Shown here piece by piece: positions 32,944 to 41,743 of a stretch of 64,000 nucleotides of DNA (position 1 is its first letter; the number at the start of each line of letters is the position of its first letter). The notes beneath the pieces were generated by a model. It ran no database searches and was not told where the DNA came from. It saw only the letters and a list, made by a program, of their open reading frames with translations. Made by a program: the position numbers and the translations under genes. Source of the DNA: Pseudoalteromonas sp. DL-6 (GTDB lineage: Bacteria > Pseudomonadota > Gammaproteobacteria > Enterobacterales > Alteromonadaceae); NCBI RefSeq assembly GCF_004328665.1, contig NZ_CP019771.1:434001-498000 (forward strand), read 5' to 3'.

Positions 32944-33750
32944 ATGTTTAAAACACCTTTAAAAGCGCTATTGTTAGGTTCTGCTTTGCTTGCAACATCG
33001 TTTGCAAGCAAAGCTCAAAACATGCATGACAGCTGGAATGCATTATTAAACAATCATGTTGTAGCTATTAATCATGGCCACAGCACAGAGGTTGATTACA
33101 CAGCAATAAAAGCTAAGCGCAAAGGACTTAAAACCTATTTAGATTCGTTATCGGCTGTTACGCAAAATGAGTTTGATACATGGGAAAAACCTAAGCAGCT
33201 GGCGTTTTTAATTAATGCGTATAACGCTTTTACTGTTGAGCTAATATTAACAAAATACCCAGATCTTAAATCAATTAAAGATTTAGGCAGTTTTTTTAGC
33301 TCACCGTGGAGCAAAGAGTTTATTTTTCTGCTGGGTAAAACTCGTAGCTTAGATAACATAGAGCATGACTTAATCAGAGGTAGCGGTAAGTACAACGATC
33401 CACGTATTCATTTTGCGGTAAATTGCGCCAGCATTGGCTGCCCTGCTCTTCGAGAGGAAGCCTACACCGCAAAAAAACTAGAGGCCCAATTACACCAACA
33501 AACAGTGCGTTTTTTATCTGATACGTCACGCAATAAACTACAAGGCAACATCCTAAAGCTGTCTTCTATATTCAAGTGGTATAAAGGTGATTTTACCAAA
33601 GGGTTTGGAGGGGCTAATTCATTATCACAGTTTTTATTACTATATGTTGATGCGCTCAATTTAGGGCCTGCCCAACAACAAAAATTAACAAGCGGCGACA
33701 TGAAAATAGACTTTTTAGACTATAACTGGGATTTAAATGCGCGTCGTTAA
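32944..33750 (+). CDS. DUF547 exported protein
   Basis: A 268-residue protein with a signal peptide (LKALLLGSALLATSFASKA-QNM). The DUF547 core is clear: KQLAFLINAYNAFTVELIL, LDNIEHDLIRG and DPRIHFAVNCASIGCPALREEAY, the last being the conserved Asn-Cys-x-Ser-x-x-C-P element. DUF547 has been likened to papain-like/transglutaminase folds, but no activity is established that I know of. It is probably periplasmic. Its start follows the reductase stop by 1 bp and its end overlaps the next gene by 14 bp, so it is an integral operon member. Its place between a reductase and a binding protein suggests a processing step on the imported substrate; that is inference. Confidence 0.82.
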   Translation: MFKTPLKALLLGSALLATSFASKAQNMHDSWNALLNNHVVAINHGHSTEVDYTAIKAKRKGLKTYLDSLSAVTQNEFDTWEKPKQLAFLINAYNAFTVELILTKYPDLKSIKDLGSFFSSPWSKEFIFLLGKTRSLDNIEHDLIRGSGKYNDPRIHFAVNCASIGCPALREEAYTAKKLEAQLHQQTVRFLSDTSRNKLQGNILKLSSIFKWYKGDFTKGFGGANSLSQFLLLYVDALNLGPAQQQKLTSGDMKIDFLDYNWDLNARR

Positions 33751-34999
33751 GGCTTTTACAGTGTGCTTGCAAAGGTGTTTTTTTAGTATCGCCATTTTTA
33801 TGTGCCTACTCACCGCTTTTAGTGTATTTGCTAATGATGCGAGTAATACTGTTTGGCAAAAAATCCAAAACCAAGGCAAAAACCAATCGGTGTATTTTTA
33901 TGCGTGGGGCGGCGATGCGCAAATAAATGCCTATATTCAGTGGGCTGCGCAGCAAGTAAAAGCTAAATATAACATTAACTTAGTACATGTAAAACTCAGT
34001 GATACCAGTGAAGCAGTAAGCCGCGTGCTTGCTGAAAAATCAGCAAATAATCATACCCAAGGCAGTGTCGATTTAATTTGGATCAATGGGGCTAACTTTG
34101 CTGCTATGAGTAAGCACGGGCTTTTACTAAAAGACTGGGCTGATAAATTGCCTAATTTTATTTACACCAATCCAGAAAACAATCCCAGCGTGCTGTTTGA
34201 TTTTGGTTTACCCACTCAGGGAATGGAAGCCCCCTGGGGGCAAGCCTCACTGACTTTTTATTACGATACGCTAGCAACGAGCGCTCCACCTCAAACCCTT
34301 AATGAGTTATTAAGCTGGAGTAAAGCAAACCCAGGACGATTTAGTTACCCCAAACCCCCTGACTTTTTAGGAATGAGCTTTTTAAAGTATGCATTAGTGG
34401 TATTACACCAACATAGCGATGCAATGCTACAAGCAAAATTAAATCAACCAGTTAGTGATGAAAACACAGCCCAAGTGCTTGACTCTTTGTGGGCATTTTT
34501 AAATAAATTGCACCCTAATCTTTGGCGTAATGGCGAGTACTTTATGCAAAGCGGCGTACAAATGCGCCGTTTAATAGACGATACAGAGCTTAGTATTGGC
34601 TTTACGTTTTCGGCACCAGAAGTACCGGCTGCGGTAAAGCGTTATGATTTACCAAAAAGTATACGTAGCTACGCAATGCAAGATGGCAGCTTAAGTAATA
34701 CTCACTTTGTCGCTATTCCTTATAATGCAAGCCATGCACAAAGTGCGCAATTAGTGGCTAACTTTTTATTAAGCCCCGCAGCGCAAGCGCATAAACAAAA
34801 ACCCGCTATATGGGGTGACAAAACGGTATTAATTCAAACGAGCTTAACCGCAGAGCAGCAGGCATTATTTAAGGCCGTGAAGCCGCATCCTAGCGCACTA
34901 CCTCTTAATAGTATTAAACGCACACTCAGTGAGCCACACCCAAGCTGGGTAGAGGCGATTAACACTAGCTGGGAAGCTCGTTATGGAACAAGCCAATGA
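33737..34999 (+). CDS. ynjB: ABC-importer substrate-binding protein, YnjB-like
   Basis: A 420-residue periplasmic binding protein. A signal sequence spans about residues 12-32 (IAIFMCLLTAFSVFA-NDA). The mature part starts with VYFYAWGGDAQINAYIQWAA and contains VDLIWINGANFAAM, PTQGMEAPWGQASLTFYY and PGRFSYPKPPDFLG, the plan I know from E. coli YnjB (a class of extracellular solute-binding proteins related to thiamine/iron/spermidine binders). The start at 33737 overlaps the DUF547 gene; an internal ATG would cut into the signal peptide. It overlaps the permease gene by 4 bp (ATGA). The substrate of Ynj transporters is not established. Confidence 0.82.
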   Translation: MRVVKAFTVCLQRCFFSIAIFMCLLTAFSVFANDASNTVWQKIQNQGKNQSVYFYAWGGDAQINAYIQWAAQQVKAKYNINLVHVKLSDTSEAVSRVLAEKSANNHTQGSVDLIWINGANFAAMSKHGLLLKDWADKLPNFIYTNPENNPSVLFDFGLPTQGMEAPWGQASLTFYYDTLATSAPPQTLNELLSWSKANPGRFSYPKPPDFLGMSFLKYALVVLHQHSDAMLQAKLNQPVSDENTAQVLDSLWAFLNKLHPNLWRNGEYFMQSGVQMRRLIDDTELSIGFTFSAPEVPAAVKRYDLPKSIRSYAMQDGSLSNTHFVAIPYNASHAQSAQLVANFLLSPAAQAHKQKPAIWGDKTVLIQTSLTAEQQALFKAVKPHPSALPLNSIKRTLSEPHPSWVEAINTSWEARYGTSQ

Positions 35000-36714
35000 G
35001 TAAAGTACTCCATACAGCTGATTTATTCTCACGCCTAGTCAAAATAACCCCTTACTGTTTGCTGGCACTGTTAACAATACCTGTATTGGGCGGCCTAATT
35101 GGAGTAATGTTGCCTGCCTTTGGCTGGGCGCCTGCCTTGAATAAAACCAACATGAGTTTGGCTGGGTTTAATGCTTTATGGGATACGCCGGGGCTTTCAC
35201 AAATGATAGGCTTGAGTATACGTACCGGACTAATTAGTACATTAATAGCGTTTGCACTCATGATTATTATGCTGGCTGCATTTTTTAATAGTGTATGGCT
35301 AAAACGAATTGAACATCTATTGAGTCCCACACTGGTTATTCCCCACGCTGCAGCGGCGATTGCGGTCAGTTTTTTAATCGCACCATCGGGATTATTCACT
35401 CGCTTGTTTTCGCCTTGGTTAACGGGCTGGCAATTGGCACCTGAGGGCTCATTACCATATGATACTTTTGGCTGGAGCATTATTATTGGGCTTGTACTTA
35501 AAGAGCTGCCTTTTTTATTGCTCATTGCATTGGGTATTTTAGCGCAGCCTGAACTTGGCAAAAAGCTACGAAAGCAGCATCAAATTGCGGTTAATTTAGG
35601 TTATTACCCTATGGTGGCTTTTTTTAAGGTGGTGCTACCCAATTTATACCCACTGTTACGTTTACCCATTTTTGCAGTACTTGCTTATGCCAGTGCCAGC
35701 GTTGAAATGCCACTCATACTTGGGCCAAATACCCCCCCGACTTTAGCCGTTGCTATTATGCATTGGTTTAATGATGTTGATTTAACCCTGCGCATAAAGG
35801 CCTCGGCGGGTGCTCTGTTACAATTAGCGATCACTGTTGGGCTACTGCTAATTTGGCTATTACTTGAAAAAGTCATTGCTATAGTTTTTAGTCAGTCACT
35901 CATCAACGGCCGACGCCATTATGCTCACCAACTTGTTCGTACTTTTACTTATGTCTTTACTTGCGTAATTTTAGCCTTTATTGCAGCTGCGTTAATTGGG
36001 TTAGTACTGTGGTCAGTGGCTGGCTATTGGCGTTTTCCGGATACCCTACCCTCCAGTTTGGTATTACTGCACTTTGAAAATGCTTTTACACACATACACA
36101 CTCCTTTGTTTAATACTTTTGTTATTGGGTTTGTTAGCACGGGTTTTGCCACTATTTTGGTACTGTTATGCTTAGAAGCAGAACAAATAACAGCTAAACC
36201 TTTGTCGAAGTGGGCACAGATAATTATATACCTGCCATTGTTGGTGCCCAGTATTGCTTTTTTATTTGGTATTGTGTGGCTACAGCAATTGCTAAATAGT
36301 CAGCATGCTTTTTTTAATGTGATATTTGTACATTTGCTGTTTGTTTTACCCTATGTTTTTTTATCTATTGCGGATAGTTACAGGCGTTTAGACCCAAGAT
36401 TTGCGCGTGTTGCTGCAAGCCTAGGTGCCAGCCCATGGAAGGTGTTTTTCCAGGTTAAATTGCCACAGTTATTTGCGCCTATATTAATTGCAATGGCGCT
36501 GGGGCTAGCAATAAGCTTTGGCCAGTACTTATCAACCCTGTTAGCCGGTGGTGGCCGAATAGCCACCATAACCACCGAAGCCGTAACGCTGGCAAATGGT
36601 GCGAGTAGGCGCACCAGTGCTGTGTATGCAATACTACAAATGGGCTTACCCCTACTCGGCTTTATACTAGCGTGGGGATTACCTCGGTATGTTTTTAATA
36701 ACAAGCAGCTATAA
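34996..36714 (+). CDS. ynjC: ABC-importer permease with two fused membrane domains, YnjC-like
   Basis: A 572-residue protein with about 12 membrane segments, two BPD_transp_1 domains fused in tandem as in YnjC, ThiP and FbpB. The coupling (EAA) loops are visible: the first near HQIAVNLGYYPMVAFFKVVLPNLYP, the second at RVAASLGASPWKVFFQVKLPQL, which is the more canonical A-x-x-L-G-A-x-P-x-x-x-F form. It forms the channel for the YnjB-like binding protein. Its start overlaps the ynjB stop, indicating coupled translation. The ATPase gene follows after 24 bp. Confidence 0.83.
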   Translation: MSKVLHTADLFSRLVKITPYCLLALLTIPVLGGLIGVMLPAFGWAPALNKTNMSLAGFNALWDTPGLSQMIGLSIRTGLISTLIAFALMIIMLAAFFNSVWLKRIEHLLSPTLVIPHAAAAIAVSFLIAPSGLFTRLFSPWLTGWQLAPEGSLPYDTFGWSIIIGLVLKELPFLLLIALGILAQPELGKKLRKQHQIAVNLGYYPMVAFFKVVLPNLYPLLRLPIFAVLAYASASVEMPLILGPNTPPTLAVAIMHWFNDVDLTLRIKASAGALLQLAITVGLLLIWLLLEKVIAIVFSQSLINGRRHYAHQLVRTFTYVFTCVILAFIAAALIGLVLWSVAGYWRFPDTLPSSLVLLHFENAFTHIHTPLFNTFVIGFVSTGFATILVLLCLEAEQITAKPLSKWAQIIIYLPLLVPSIAFLFGIVWLQQLLNSQHAFFNVIFVHLLFVLPYVFLSIADSYRRLDPRFARVAASLGASPWKVFFQVKLPQLFAPILIAMALGLAISFGQYLSTLLAGGGRIATITTEAVTLANGASRRTSAVYAILQMGLPLLGFILAWGLPRYVFNNKQL

Positions 36715-36738
36715 TTTCAATATACTAAAGGGCGTTTA

Positions 36739-37392
36739 ATGCAGCCATCATTACAAATTAAAAATTGTCAGCTTTATCGTCAAAACGAGTTGTTACTGAG
36801 CTTGAATGAACAGGTTAAAGGTGGTGAAATTCTTACTATTATGGGGCCATCAGGGAGCGGTAAATCTAGCTTATTAAATTGGCTTACTGGCGCATTACCT
36901 CCGGGTTTTAATGCAACTGGCGAGGTGTGGCTAAATGATACTAATATTAGTTCCTTGCCTAGCCATTTACGCCATGTTGCTGTGCTATATCAAGACCCAT
37001 TACTATTCTCGCATCTATCTGTTGGCGGTAATATTAGCTTTGCCATGCCAAAAATGGATAAAAAACAACGCCAACAGCAAATAGATGAAGCACTTACACA
37101 CGTTGGGCTAAAAGGCATGGCCAAGCGCCATCCAGACACTCTCTCTGGTGGGCAGCAAGCCCGTGTTGCTTTATTACGACTATTACTGAGTAAACCCAAA
37201 GCGATTTTACTCGATGAACCCTTTAGTAAGCTTGATCAGCAATTACGTATTGAAACCCGTCAGCTGGTGTTTTCACAAATTAGGGAATATCAGTTACCCG
37301 CCATTATGGTCACCCATGATGAAAGTGACGCAATAGCCACAAATGGCAAAATCATCAATCTAAACGTACAAAGTGATATAAATGTTAGATAA
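36739..37392 (+). CDS. ynjD: ABC-importer ATPase, YnjD-like
   Basis: A 217-residue ABC ATPase. Walker A GPSGSGKSS is at 36-44, the Q-loop in VAVLYQDPLLFSHL, the signature LSGGQQARVALLRLLLSKP, Walker B AILLDEPFSKLD and the switch His in VTHDESDA. It is shorter than many importer ATPases, lacking a C-terminal regulatory domain, as E. coli YnjD does. It energises the YnjB/YnjC-like importer. The stop overlaps the phosphatidyltransferase start by 11 bp. Confidence 0.85.
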   Translation: MQPSLQIKNCQLYRQNELLLSLNEQVKGGEILTIMGPSGSGKSSLLNWLTGALPPGFNATGEVWLNDTNISSLPSHLRHVAVLYQDPLLFSHLSVGGNISFAMPKMDKKQRQQQIDEALTHVGLKGMAKRHPDTLSGGQQARVALLRLLLSKPKAILLDEPFSKLDQQLRIETRQLVFSQIREYQLPAIMVTHDESDAIATNGKIINLNVQSDINVR

Positions 37393-38029
37393 ATTTATTA
37401 CCCCACTTATAAAACCGGTGCTTATTCCGTGCGTAAAACAGCTGCACAAAAAAGGAGTGAGTGCCGATCAATTAACCTTAATAGGTTTTTTAATTGGCTT
37501 GCTAGCCGTTCCACTGATTATTTTTGAATATTGGTACGGCGCATTAATCGTAATTTGTATTAATCGCATTTTTGATGGTCTTGATGGCGCGCTCGCGCGT
37601 TACGCTCAGAGCAGTTCAAGCGCAGGGGGATATTTAGACATTACTCTGGATTTTTTATTTTATGCGCTTATTCCTTTTGCGTTTATTTTAAGTAGCCCTG
37701 AGCAAAATGCATTGGCGGGGTCATTATTGCTTGTGACTTTTATAGGCACAGGGTCGAGTTTTTTAGCGTTTGCGATTGCCGCCGAAAAATTTAAACTCGA
37801 TAAACCGCAATTTAAATACAAAAGTTTTTACTACTTAAATGGCCTAACTGAAGGCACTGAAACCATTGCCTTGTTTATTGCCTTTTGTATTTGGCCGCAG
37901 TATTTTTCAATTCTTGCTGTTTTATTTGCCATTGCCTGCGCGATAACTATTTTTACTCGTATATATGGAGGTTACTATACCTTAAAACAGCAAGAAACCG
38001 CATTCCACGAGGTAAACCATGAGTCATGA
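37382..38029 (+). CDS. ynjF: CDP-alcohol phosphatidyltransferase-family membrane protein, YnjF-like
   Basis: A 215-residue membrane protein with the complete CDP-alcohol phosphatidyltransferase motif: D65, D68, G69, A72, R73, G82, D86 and D90 in the D-x-x-D-G-x-x-A-R-x8-G-x3-D-x3-D pattern. The N-terminal KGVSADQLTLIGFLIGL is also family-like. These enzymes use CDP-diacylglycerol or a CDP-alcohol to make phospholipid head groups. Gene order ynjB-C-D followed by this gene parallels the E. coli ynj cluster, where ynjF is the same family; the rhodanese ynjE is missing here. It overlaps both neighbours by 11 bp. The acceptor alcohol is unknown. Confidence 0.83.
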   Translation: MLDKFITPLIKPVLIPCVKQLHKKGVSADQLTLIGFLIGLLAVPLIIFEYWYGALIVICINRIFDGLDGALARYAQSSSSAGGYLDITLDFLFYALIPFAFILSSPEQNALAGSLLLVTFIGTGSSFLAFAIAAEKFKLDKPQFKYKSFYYLNGLTEGTETIALFIAFCIWPQYFSILAVLFAIACAITIFTRIYGGYYTLKQQETAFHEVNHES

Positions 38030-38807
38030 AATGTATTGGCGACTCGGCTTTTTTTTCAGCGTACTGGCAATAATGATGCTGCTTGAATGGCGAAAACCTG
38101 CACGCCAATCAATAATTAAAAATAGGTCACGTTGGTTGGCTAATTTTGGATTAACCCTTACCTCTACCCTGCTCTCACGCCTAACCGTACCGGTTGGCCT
38201 AACCGCGGTTGCTGTTTATTATCAGCAGCATGGAATTGGGCTATTTAATCAACTCAATGTCTCACCACTCATTGTAGTGATACTCAGCTTACTTTTGCTT
38301 GATTTAATTATTTACTGGCAGCATCGGCTTTTTCATCAGGTGCCTATTTTGTGGCGTTTGCACCGCGTACACCACGCTGATGCACATATTGATACCAGTA
38401 CCGGTCTGCGATTTCATCCTATTGAAATTGTACTCAGCATACTTATAAAATTGATTGCCGTTACCGCTTTGGGTGTACCTGCTATTGCAGTATTAATATT
38501 TGAAATTGCACTCAATGGGTTAGCACTGTTTAATCATGCGAATATTCGCTTGCCAAACGCAATAGAAAAACCACTGCGCCTCATCCTTATCACTCAAGTG
38601 CTGCACCGCATACATCACAGCCAAAACCCCGAAGAAACAAACAGTAACTTTGGCTTTAGTGTAACTTGGTGGGATCGACTTTTTGGCAGCTACAAAACCA
38701 GCGCCACATTATCAGACAACGAGATAAACATCGGCCTAGCCCAATATCCCGATCCAAAACAAAACGCATCCTTGTGGCATTTGTTAACGTTACCATTTAA
38801 AAAGTAG
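38019..38807 (+). CDS. Sterol-desaturase/fatty-acid-hydroxylase-family membrane protein
   Basis: A 262-residue di-iron membrane oxygenase type. The histidine boxes are H102-x3-H106 (QHRLFH), H115-x2-H118-H119 (LHRVHHAD), a HANI region and the C-terminal VLHRIHHSQNPEETNSNFGF. Membrane helices flank the boxes. Family reactions are hydroxylation or desaturation of lipids or carotenoids; the bacterial substrates are mostly unknown. Its start overlaps the ynjF-like gene by 11 bp and it is the last gene of the operon, with a hairpin downstream. The pairing with a phosphatidyltransferase suggests a lipid-modifying pair; that is inference. Confidence 0.82.
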   Translation: MSHEMYWRLGFFFSVLAIMMLLEWRKPARQSIIKNRSRWLANFGLTLTSTLLSRLTVPVGLTAVAVYYQQHGIGLFNQLNVSPLIVVILSLLLLDLIIYWQHRLFHQVPILWRLHRVHHADAHIDTSTGLRFHPIEIVLSILIKLIAVTALGVPAIAVLIFEIALNGLALFNHANIRLPNAIEKPLRLILITQVLHRIHHSQNPEETNSNFGFSVTWWDRLFGSYKTSATLSDNEINIGLAQYPDPKQNASLWHLLTLPFKK

Positions 38808-38810
38808 CAA

Positions 38811-38845
38811 TAAGCTAAACTAAGCAAAAAATTTAGCTTAATTTA
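38811..38845 (+). terminator. Probable terminator of the ynj-like operon
   Basis: TAAGCTAAA (38811-38819) pairs with TTTAGCTTA (38832-38840) across an A-rich loop and is followed by ATTTAT. Confidence 0.55.
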
Positions 38846-38930
38846 TAACATTATCTGAGCGTTTGACCCGTTACATTAACAAAAGCAGTTCATTTAAAGT
38901 AAATCAATTGTAAATTATTTAAACAAATTC

Positions 38931-38959
38931 TTGACCCAATTAGAAATCCCCCATATTAT
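38931..38959 (+). promoter_or_regulatory. Predicted sigma-70 promoter of the laminarinase gene
   Basis: TTGACC (38931-38936) and TATTAT (38954-38959) are 17 bp apart, each 5 of 6 to consensus. The first operator begins one base after the -10 box, covering the expected transcription start, which fits repression by a LacI-type protein. Confidence 0.6.
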
Positions 38960-38960
38960 T

Positions 38961-38974
38961 TGTAAGCGCTTACA
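38961..38974. promoter_or_regulatory. LacI-type operator 1, laminarin locus
   Basis: TGTAAGCGCTTACA is a perfect 14-bp palindrome with the central CG typical of LacI-family operators. It lies directly downstream of the -10 box. An identical copy is 32 bp further on. Confidence 0.75.
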
Positions 38975-38992
38975 TTTACCACACAGAAAAAA

Positions 38993-39006
38993 TGTAAGCG
39001 CTTACA
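38993..39006. promoter_or_regulatory. LacI-type operator 2, laminarin locus
   Basis: A second identical TGTAAGCGCTTACA. Centre-to-centre distance is 32 bp, close to three helical turns, so two repressor dimers could bind on the same face of the DNA. The regulator gene is not next to this locus. Confidence 0.75.
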
Positions 39007-39068
39007 AAAATGACAAAATCAACAAATACACTATATTCTGACAATAATCAGTTGAACGGGGTTCAGTT

Positions 39069-41729
39069 ATGAACATTGAAACAACACGCATTACTCGCAT
39101 TTTAGCTGCTATTTCATTAGCATCTTTGGCGGGTTGTGGTGGTGACGCAGCGACTACTACCACCGATATTGAAAAAGTAAATCCTACTGAACCAGTCTCA
39201 GACTGGCGTATGGTATGGAATGATGAATTTGACAGCACAAGCATTGATGCTAACAAGTGGAACTTTGAATTAAACTGCGCTGGCGGTGGTAACAACGAAA
39301 AACAATGTTACACCGACAGTGAACAAAACGCCTTTATTAAAGACGGTGTACTAAACATAGTCGCCTTACCTGCTGAAGAAGGCGCAGAAAAACCATACAC
39401 GTCAGCACGTTTAAATACCCGTTACAACGCCGATTTTACTTATGGCCGCTTTGAAATGCGTGCCAAACTACCTGCTGGTCAAGGAAGTTGGCCTGCATTT
39501 TGGATGATGCCAACCGATGAAGAATATGGTACCTGGCCACGCTCTGGCGAAATTGATATTTTAGAAGCAGTTAATCTAAAAACAGTCGCAGAAGATGGCA
39601 CTGTTGAAGCAAATGTTTACGGTACACTTCACTATGGCCGTGAATGGCCAAATAACTCAAGCTCAGGCAAAGCTTATGCCCTGCCTGAGGGAATGAACCC
39701 CGCTGACGATTTCCATACTTATGCAATAGAATGGCAAGAAGGCGAAATACGCTGGTACGTAGATGGCTACTTATACGCCACACAACGTCGCTCTGAAATT
39801 CGTTATAATTCTAAAGATGAAGCAGTTGGCCTAAAACATAAAGGCTGGTTTGCTGAATACTTCGAACAAGGCAGTGGCGAACTTACTACTCACTGGGATA
39901 ATGCCCCATTTGATAAAGATTTTTATCTTATATTAAATCATGCTGTTGGCGGCGACTGGCCAGAAAATGTAAATAATTTAGGCATTGACGAAACTGCATT
40001 TGCAGAAGGTCAAAGTTTTGAAATTGATTACGTTCGTGTTTATGAATGTGCCTCAGATCCGGCCACCGGTAAAGGCTGTGAAACAGTTCGCCCTGGTTAC
40101 GATAGCTTAGACGATGCACTTGTGGAAGGTGAGGCACCTTTACCACCACCGCCACCAAGTGAAGCCCCTGCAGAAAATCTGGATGTGTTTGATGGTAGTC
40201 TAAATGCTAACTGGATTGCTTGGGATTGTTGTGGTGGAACAACACCTGAAACAATTACTGACGCTGATAAAGGCGACGTTATTAAATTTAATATTAATGA
40301 CAATAACGGCACTGTATTAGGTTTCTCTACTCGTGGCGGTCACTTCCCTGATGATTTTGCAGGAACATCATCACCATTTGACGCATCACCCCTACTTGAA
40401 TATAACGGTCGTTTAACTTTTGATATGAAAGTAGTTACTCCTCCAACATCAGATACTACATGGCTATTGAAAGCTGAAGCTGGAGATGGTGGCCCTAATA
40501 CCGGCGATGTAGCCTTAACTGAAAGCAATGAAGGCTTAGCCCCTGTTACTGGCCAATGGCAAACTTACACCTTCCCACTATCAATGCTGCAAGAAAAAGA
40601 CTTAGATTTAAGTGCTATTGATGTACTAATGGTATTCCCAGCATGGCAGACCGGTGAAGGTGCCGAGTACTTAATTACCAACGTAGCAATTGAAGGTGAT
40701 TTACCTGAGCCTCCACAGGTAGACTTGTTTACCGATGGGCAAAACCTTGATTGGCCAATGTGGGATTGTTGTGGTGGCTCTACTCCAACAGAAGTAATGG
40801 ATGATGCAGAACATGGTTTAACAGCTGAATTCAGCATAGGTGAAGCACCAACGGTTATGGGCTTCAACACTCGTACATCTGCAAACGGAAGCGGCACTCC
40901 ATTCGATGCCACGCCTATTTTAAGCAGCGGTGTTCTGCAGTTTGACGTAAAAGTAATGTCAAACCCAAACAACCCTGATGCAACTTGGATAATGAAAATA
41001 GAATCTAATGAAGGTGATACTGCAGTAGAAGTTCCACTGACAGACGTTGGTGAAGTGCCAGTAGTAGGTGAATGGCAAACATACACCTTCACATTTGAAG
41101 ATCTAGCCAGTGCAGGTTTAGATGTCAGTGCCATTGATGTAGTAATGATATTCCCAGCATGGGGCACAGGTGAAGGTGCGGTTTACCGTGTTGATAACGC
41201 TAAGATGTACGATCCTAGTGCATCAGCAGGCGATGAAATCACGATTTTCCAAGATACTGCCGCAGATATGTGGAAGATTTGGGATTGTTGTGGTGGCTCT
41301 ACCCCGACTGAAGAAACTGACGATGCTGATCACGGCATTGTAGCAGAATTTGTAATTGGCTCTGCACCAACGGTAATGGGCTTTTTAGCGGACGACGGTA
41401 CTTCTTTTGATGCTTCAGCAATATTAGCCAATGGCGTTGTACAATTTGAAATGAAAGTGGTAACGCCGCCAAATAGTCCTGACGCTGAATGGAAATTTAA
41501 AATTGAGTCAACAGGCGCAGCAACAGCGGTAGAGCTTCCTTTAGCACAAAGTGTTGAGGGAGAAGTACCCGTTAATGGTCAATGGCAAACCTACACATTT
41601 ACATTACAGTCACTGTTTGCTGCCGGTTTAGATATTAGTGATATTAATGTACTGATGATGTTCCCAGCGTGGGGCACAGGTGAAGGCGCTGTTTACCGTA
41701 TAGACAACGTAGTTATCGCTAATCCGTAA
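39069..41729 (+). CDS. GH16 laminarinase lipoprotein with three C-terminal repeat domains
   Basis: This 886-residue lipoprotein has the lipobox LAGC (ISLASLAGCGGD), so it should be anchored to a membrane, probably the outer one. A GH16 catalytic domain occupies about residues 45-330; the active-site E-x-D-x-x-E is E161, D163, E166 in GEIDILEAVN, the laminarinase (endo-1,3-beta-glucanase) form, and WPAFWMMP precedes it. After a PPPPPP linker (~357) come three homologous ~165-residue repeats starting near 371, 551 and 724. Each opens with WDCCGG (W385, W565, W738) and ends with VFPAW/MFPAW-x-TGEGA. They look like galactose-binding-like/ExoP-type or carbohydrate-binding modules. It is likely to cut laminarin at the surface and feed the TBDR 75 bp downstream. 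Two operators precede it. Confidence 0.88.
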   Translation: MNIETTRITRILAAISLASLAGCGGDAATTTTDIEKVNPTEPVSDWRMVWNDEFDSTSIDANKWNFELNCAGGGNNEKQCYTDSEQNAFIKDGVLNIVALPAEEGAEKPYTSARLNTRYNADFTYGRFEMRAKLPAGQGSWPAFWMMPTDEEYGTWPRSGEIDILEAVNLKTVAEDGTVEANVYGTLHYGREWPNNSSSGKAYALPEGMNPADDFHTYAIEWQEGEIRWYVDGYLYATQRRSEIRYNSKDEAVGLKHKGWFAEYFEQGSGELTTHWDNAPFDKDFYLILNHAVGGDWPENVNNLGIDETAFAEGQSFEIDYVRVYECASDPATGKGCETVRPGYDSLDDALVEGEAPLPPPPPSEAPAENLDVFDGSLNANWIAWDCCGGTTPETITDADKGDVIKFNINDNNGTVLGFSTRGGHFPDDFAGTSSPFDASPLLEYNGRLTFDMKVVTPPTSDTTWLLKAEAGDGGPNTGDVALTESNEGLAPVTGQWQTYTFPLSMLQEKDLDLSAIDVLMVFPAWQTGEGAEYLITNVAIEGDLPEPPQVDLFTDGQNLDWPMWDCCGGSTPTEVMDDAEHGLTAEFSIGEAPTVMGFNTRTSANGSGTPFDATPILSSGVLQFDVKVMSNPNNPDATWIMKIESNEGDTAVEVPLTDVGEVPVVGEWQTYTFTFEDLASAGLDVSAIDVVMIFPAWGTGEGAVYRVDNAKMYDPSASAGDEITIFQDTAADMWKIWDCCGGSTPTEETDDADHGIVAEFVIGSAPTVMGFLADDGTSFDASAILANGVVQFEMKVVTPPNSPDAEWKFKIESTGAATAVELPLAQSVEGEVPVNGQWQTYTFTLQSLFAAGLDISDINVLMMFPAWGTGEGAVYRIDNVVIANP

Positions 41730-41743
41730 TCCCTAATTCAGTG

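Noticed and set aside
40565..41167. 200-codon minus-strand frame opposite the laminarinase repeats
   Set aside because: It is the antisense of the repeats; long open antisense frames here follow from the codon bias and repetition of the real gene.
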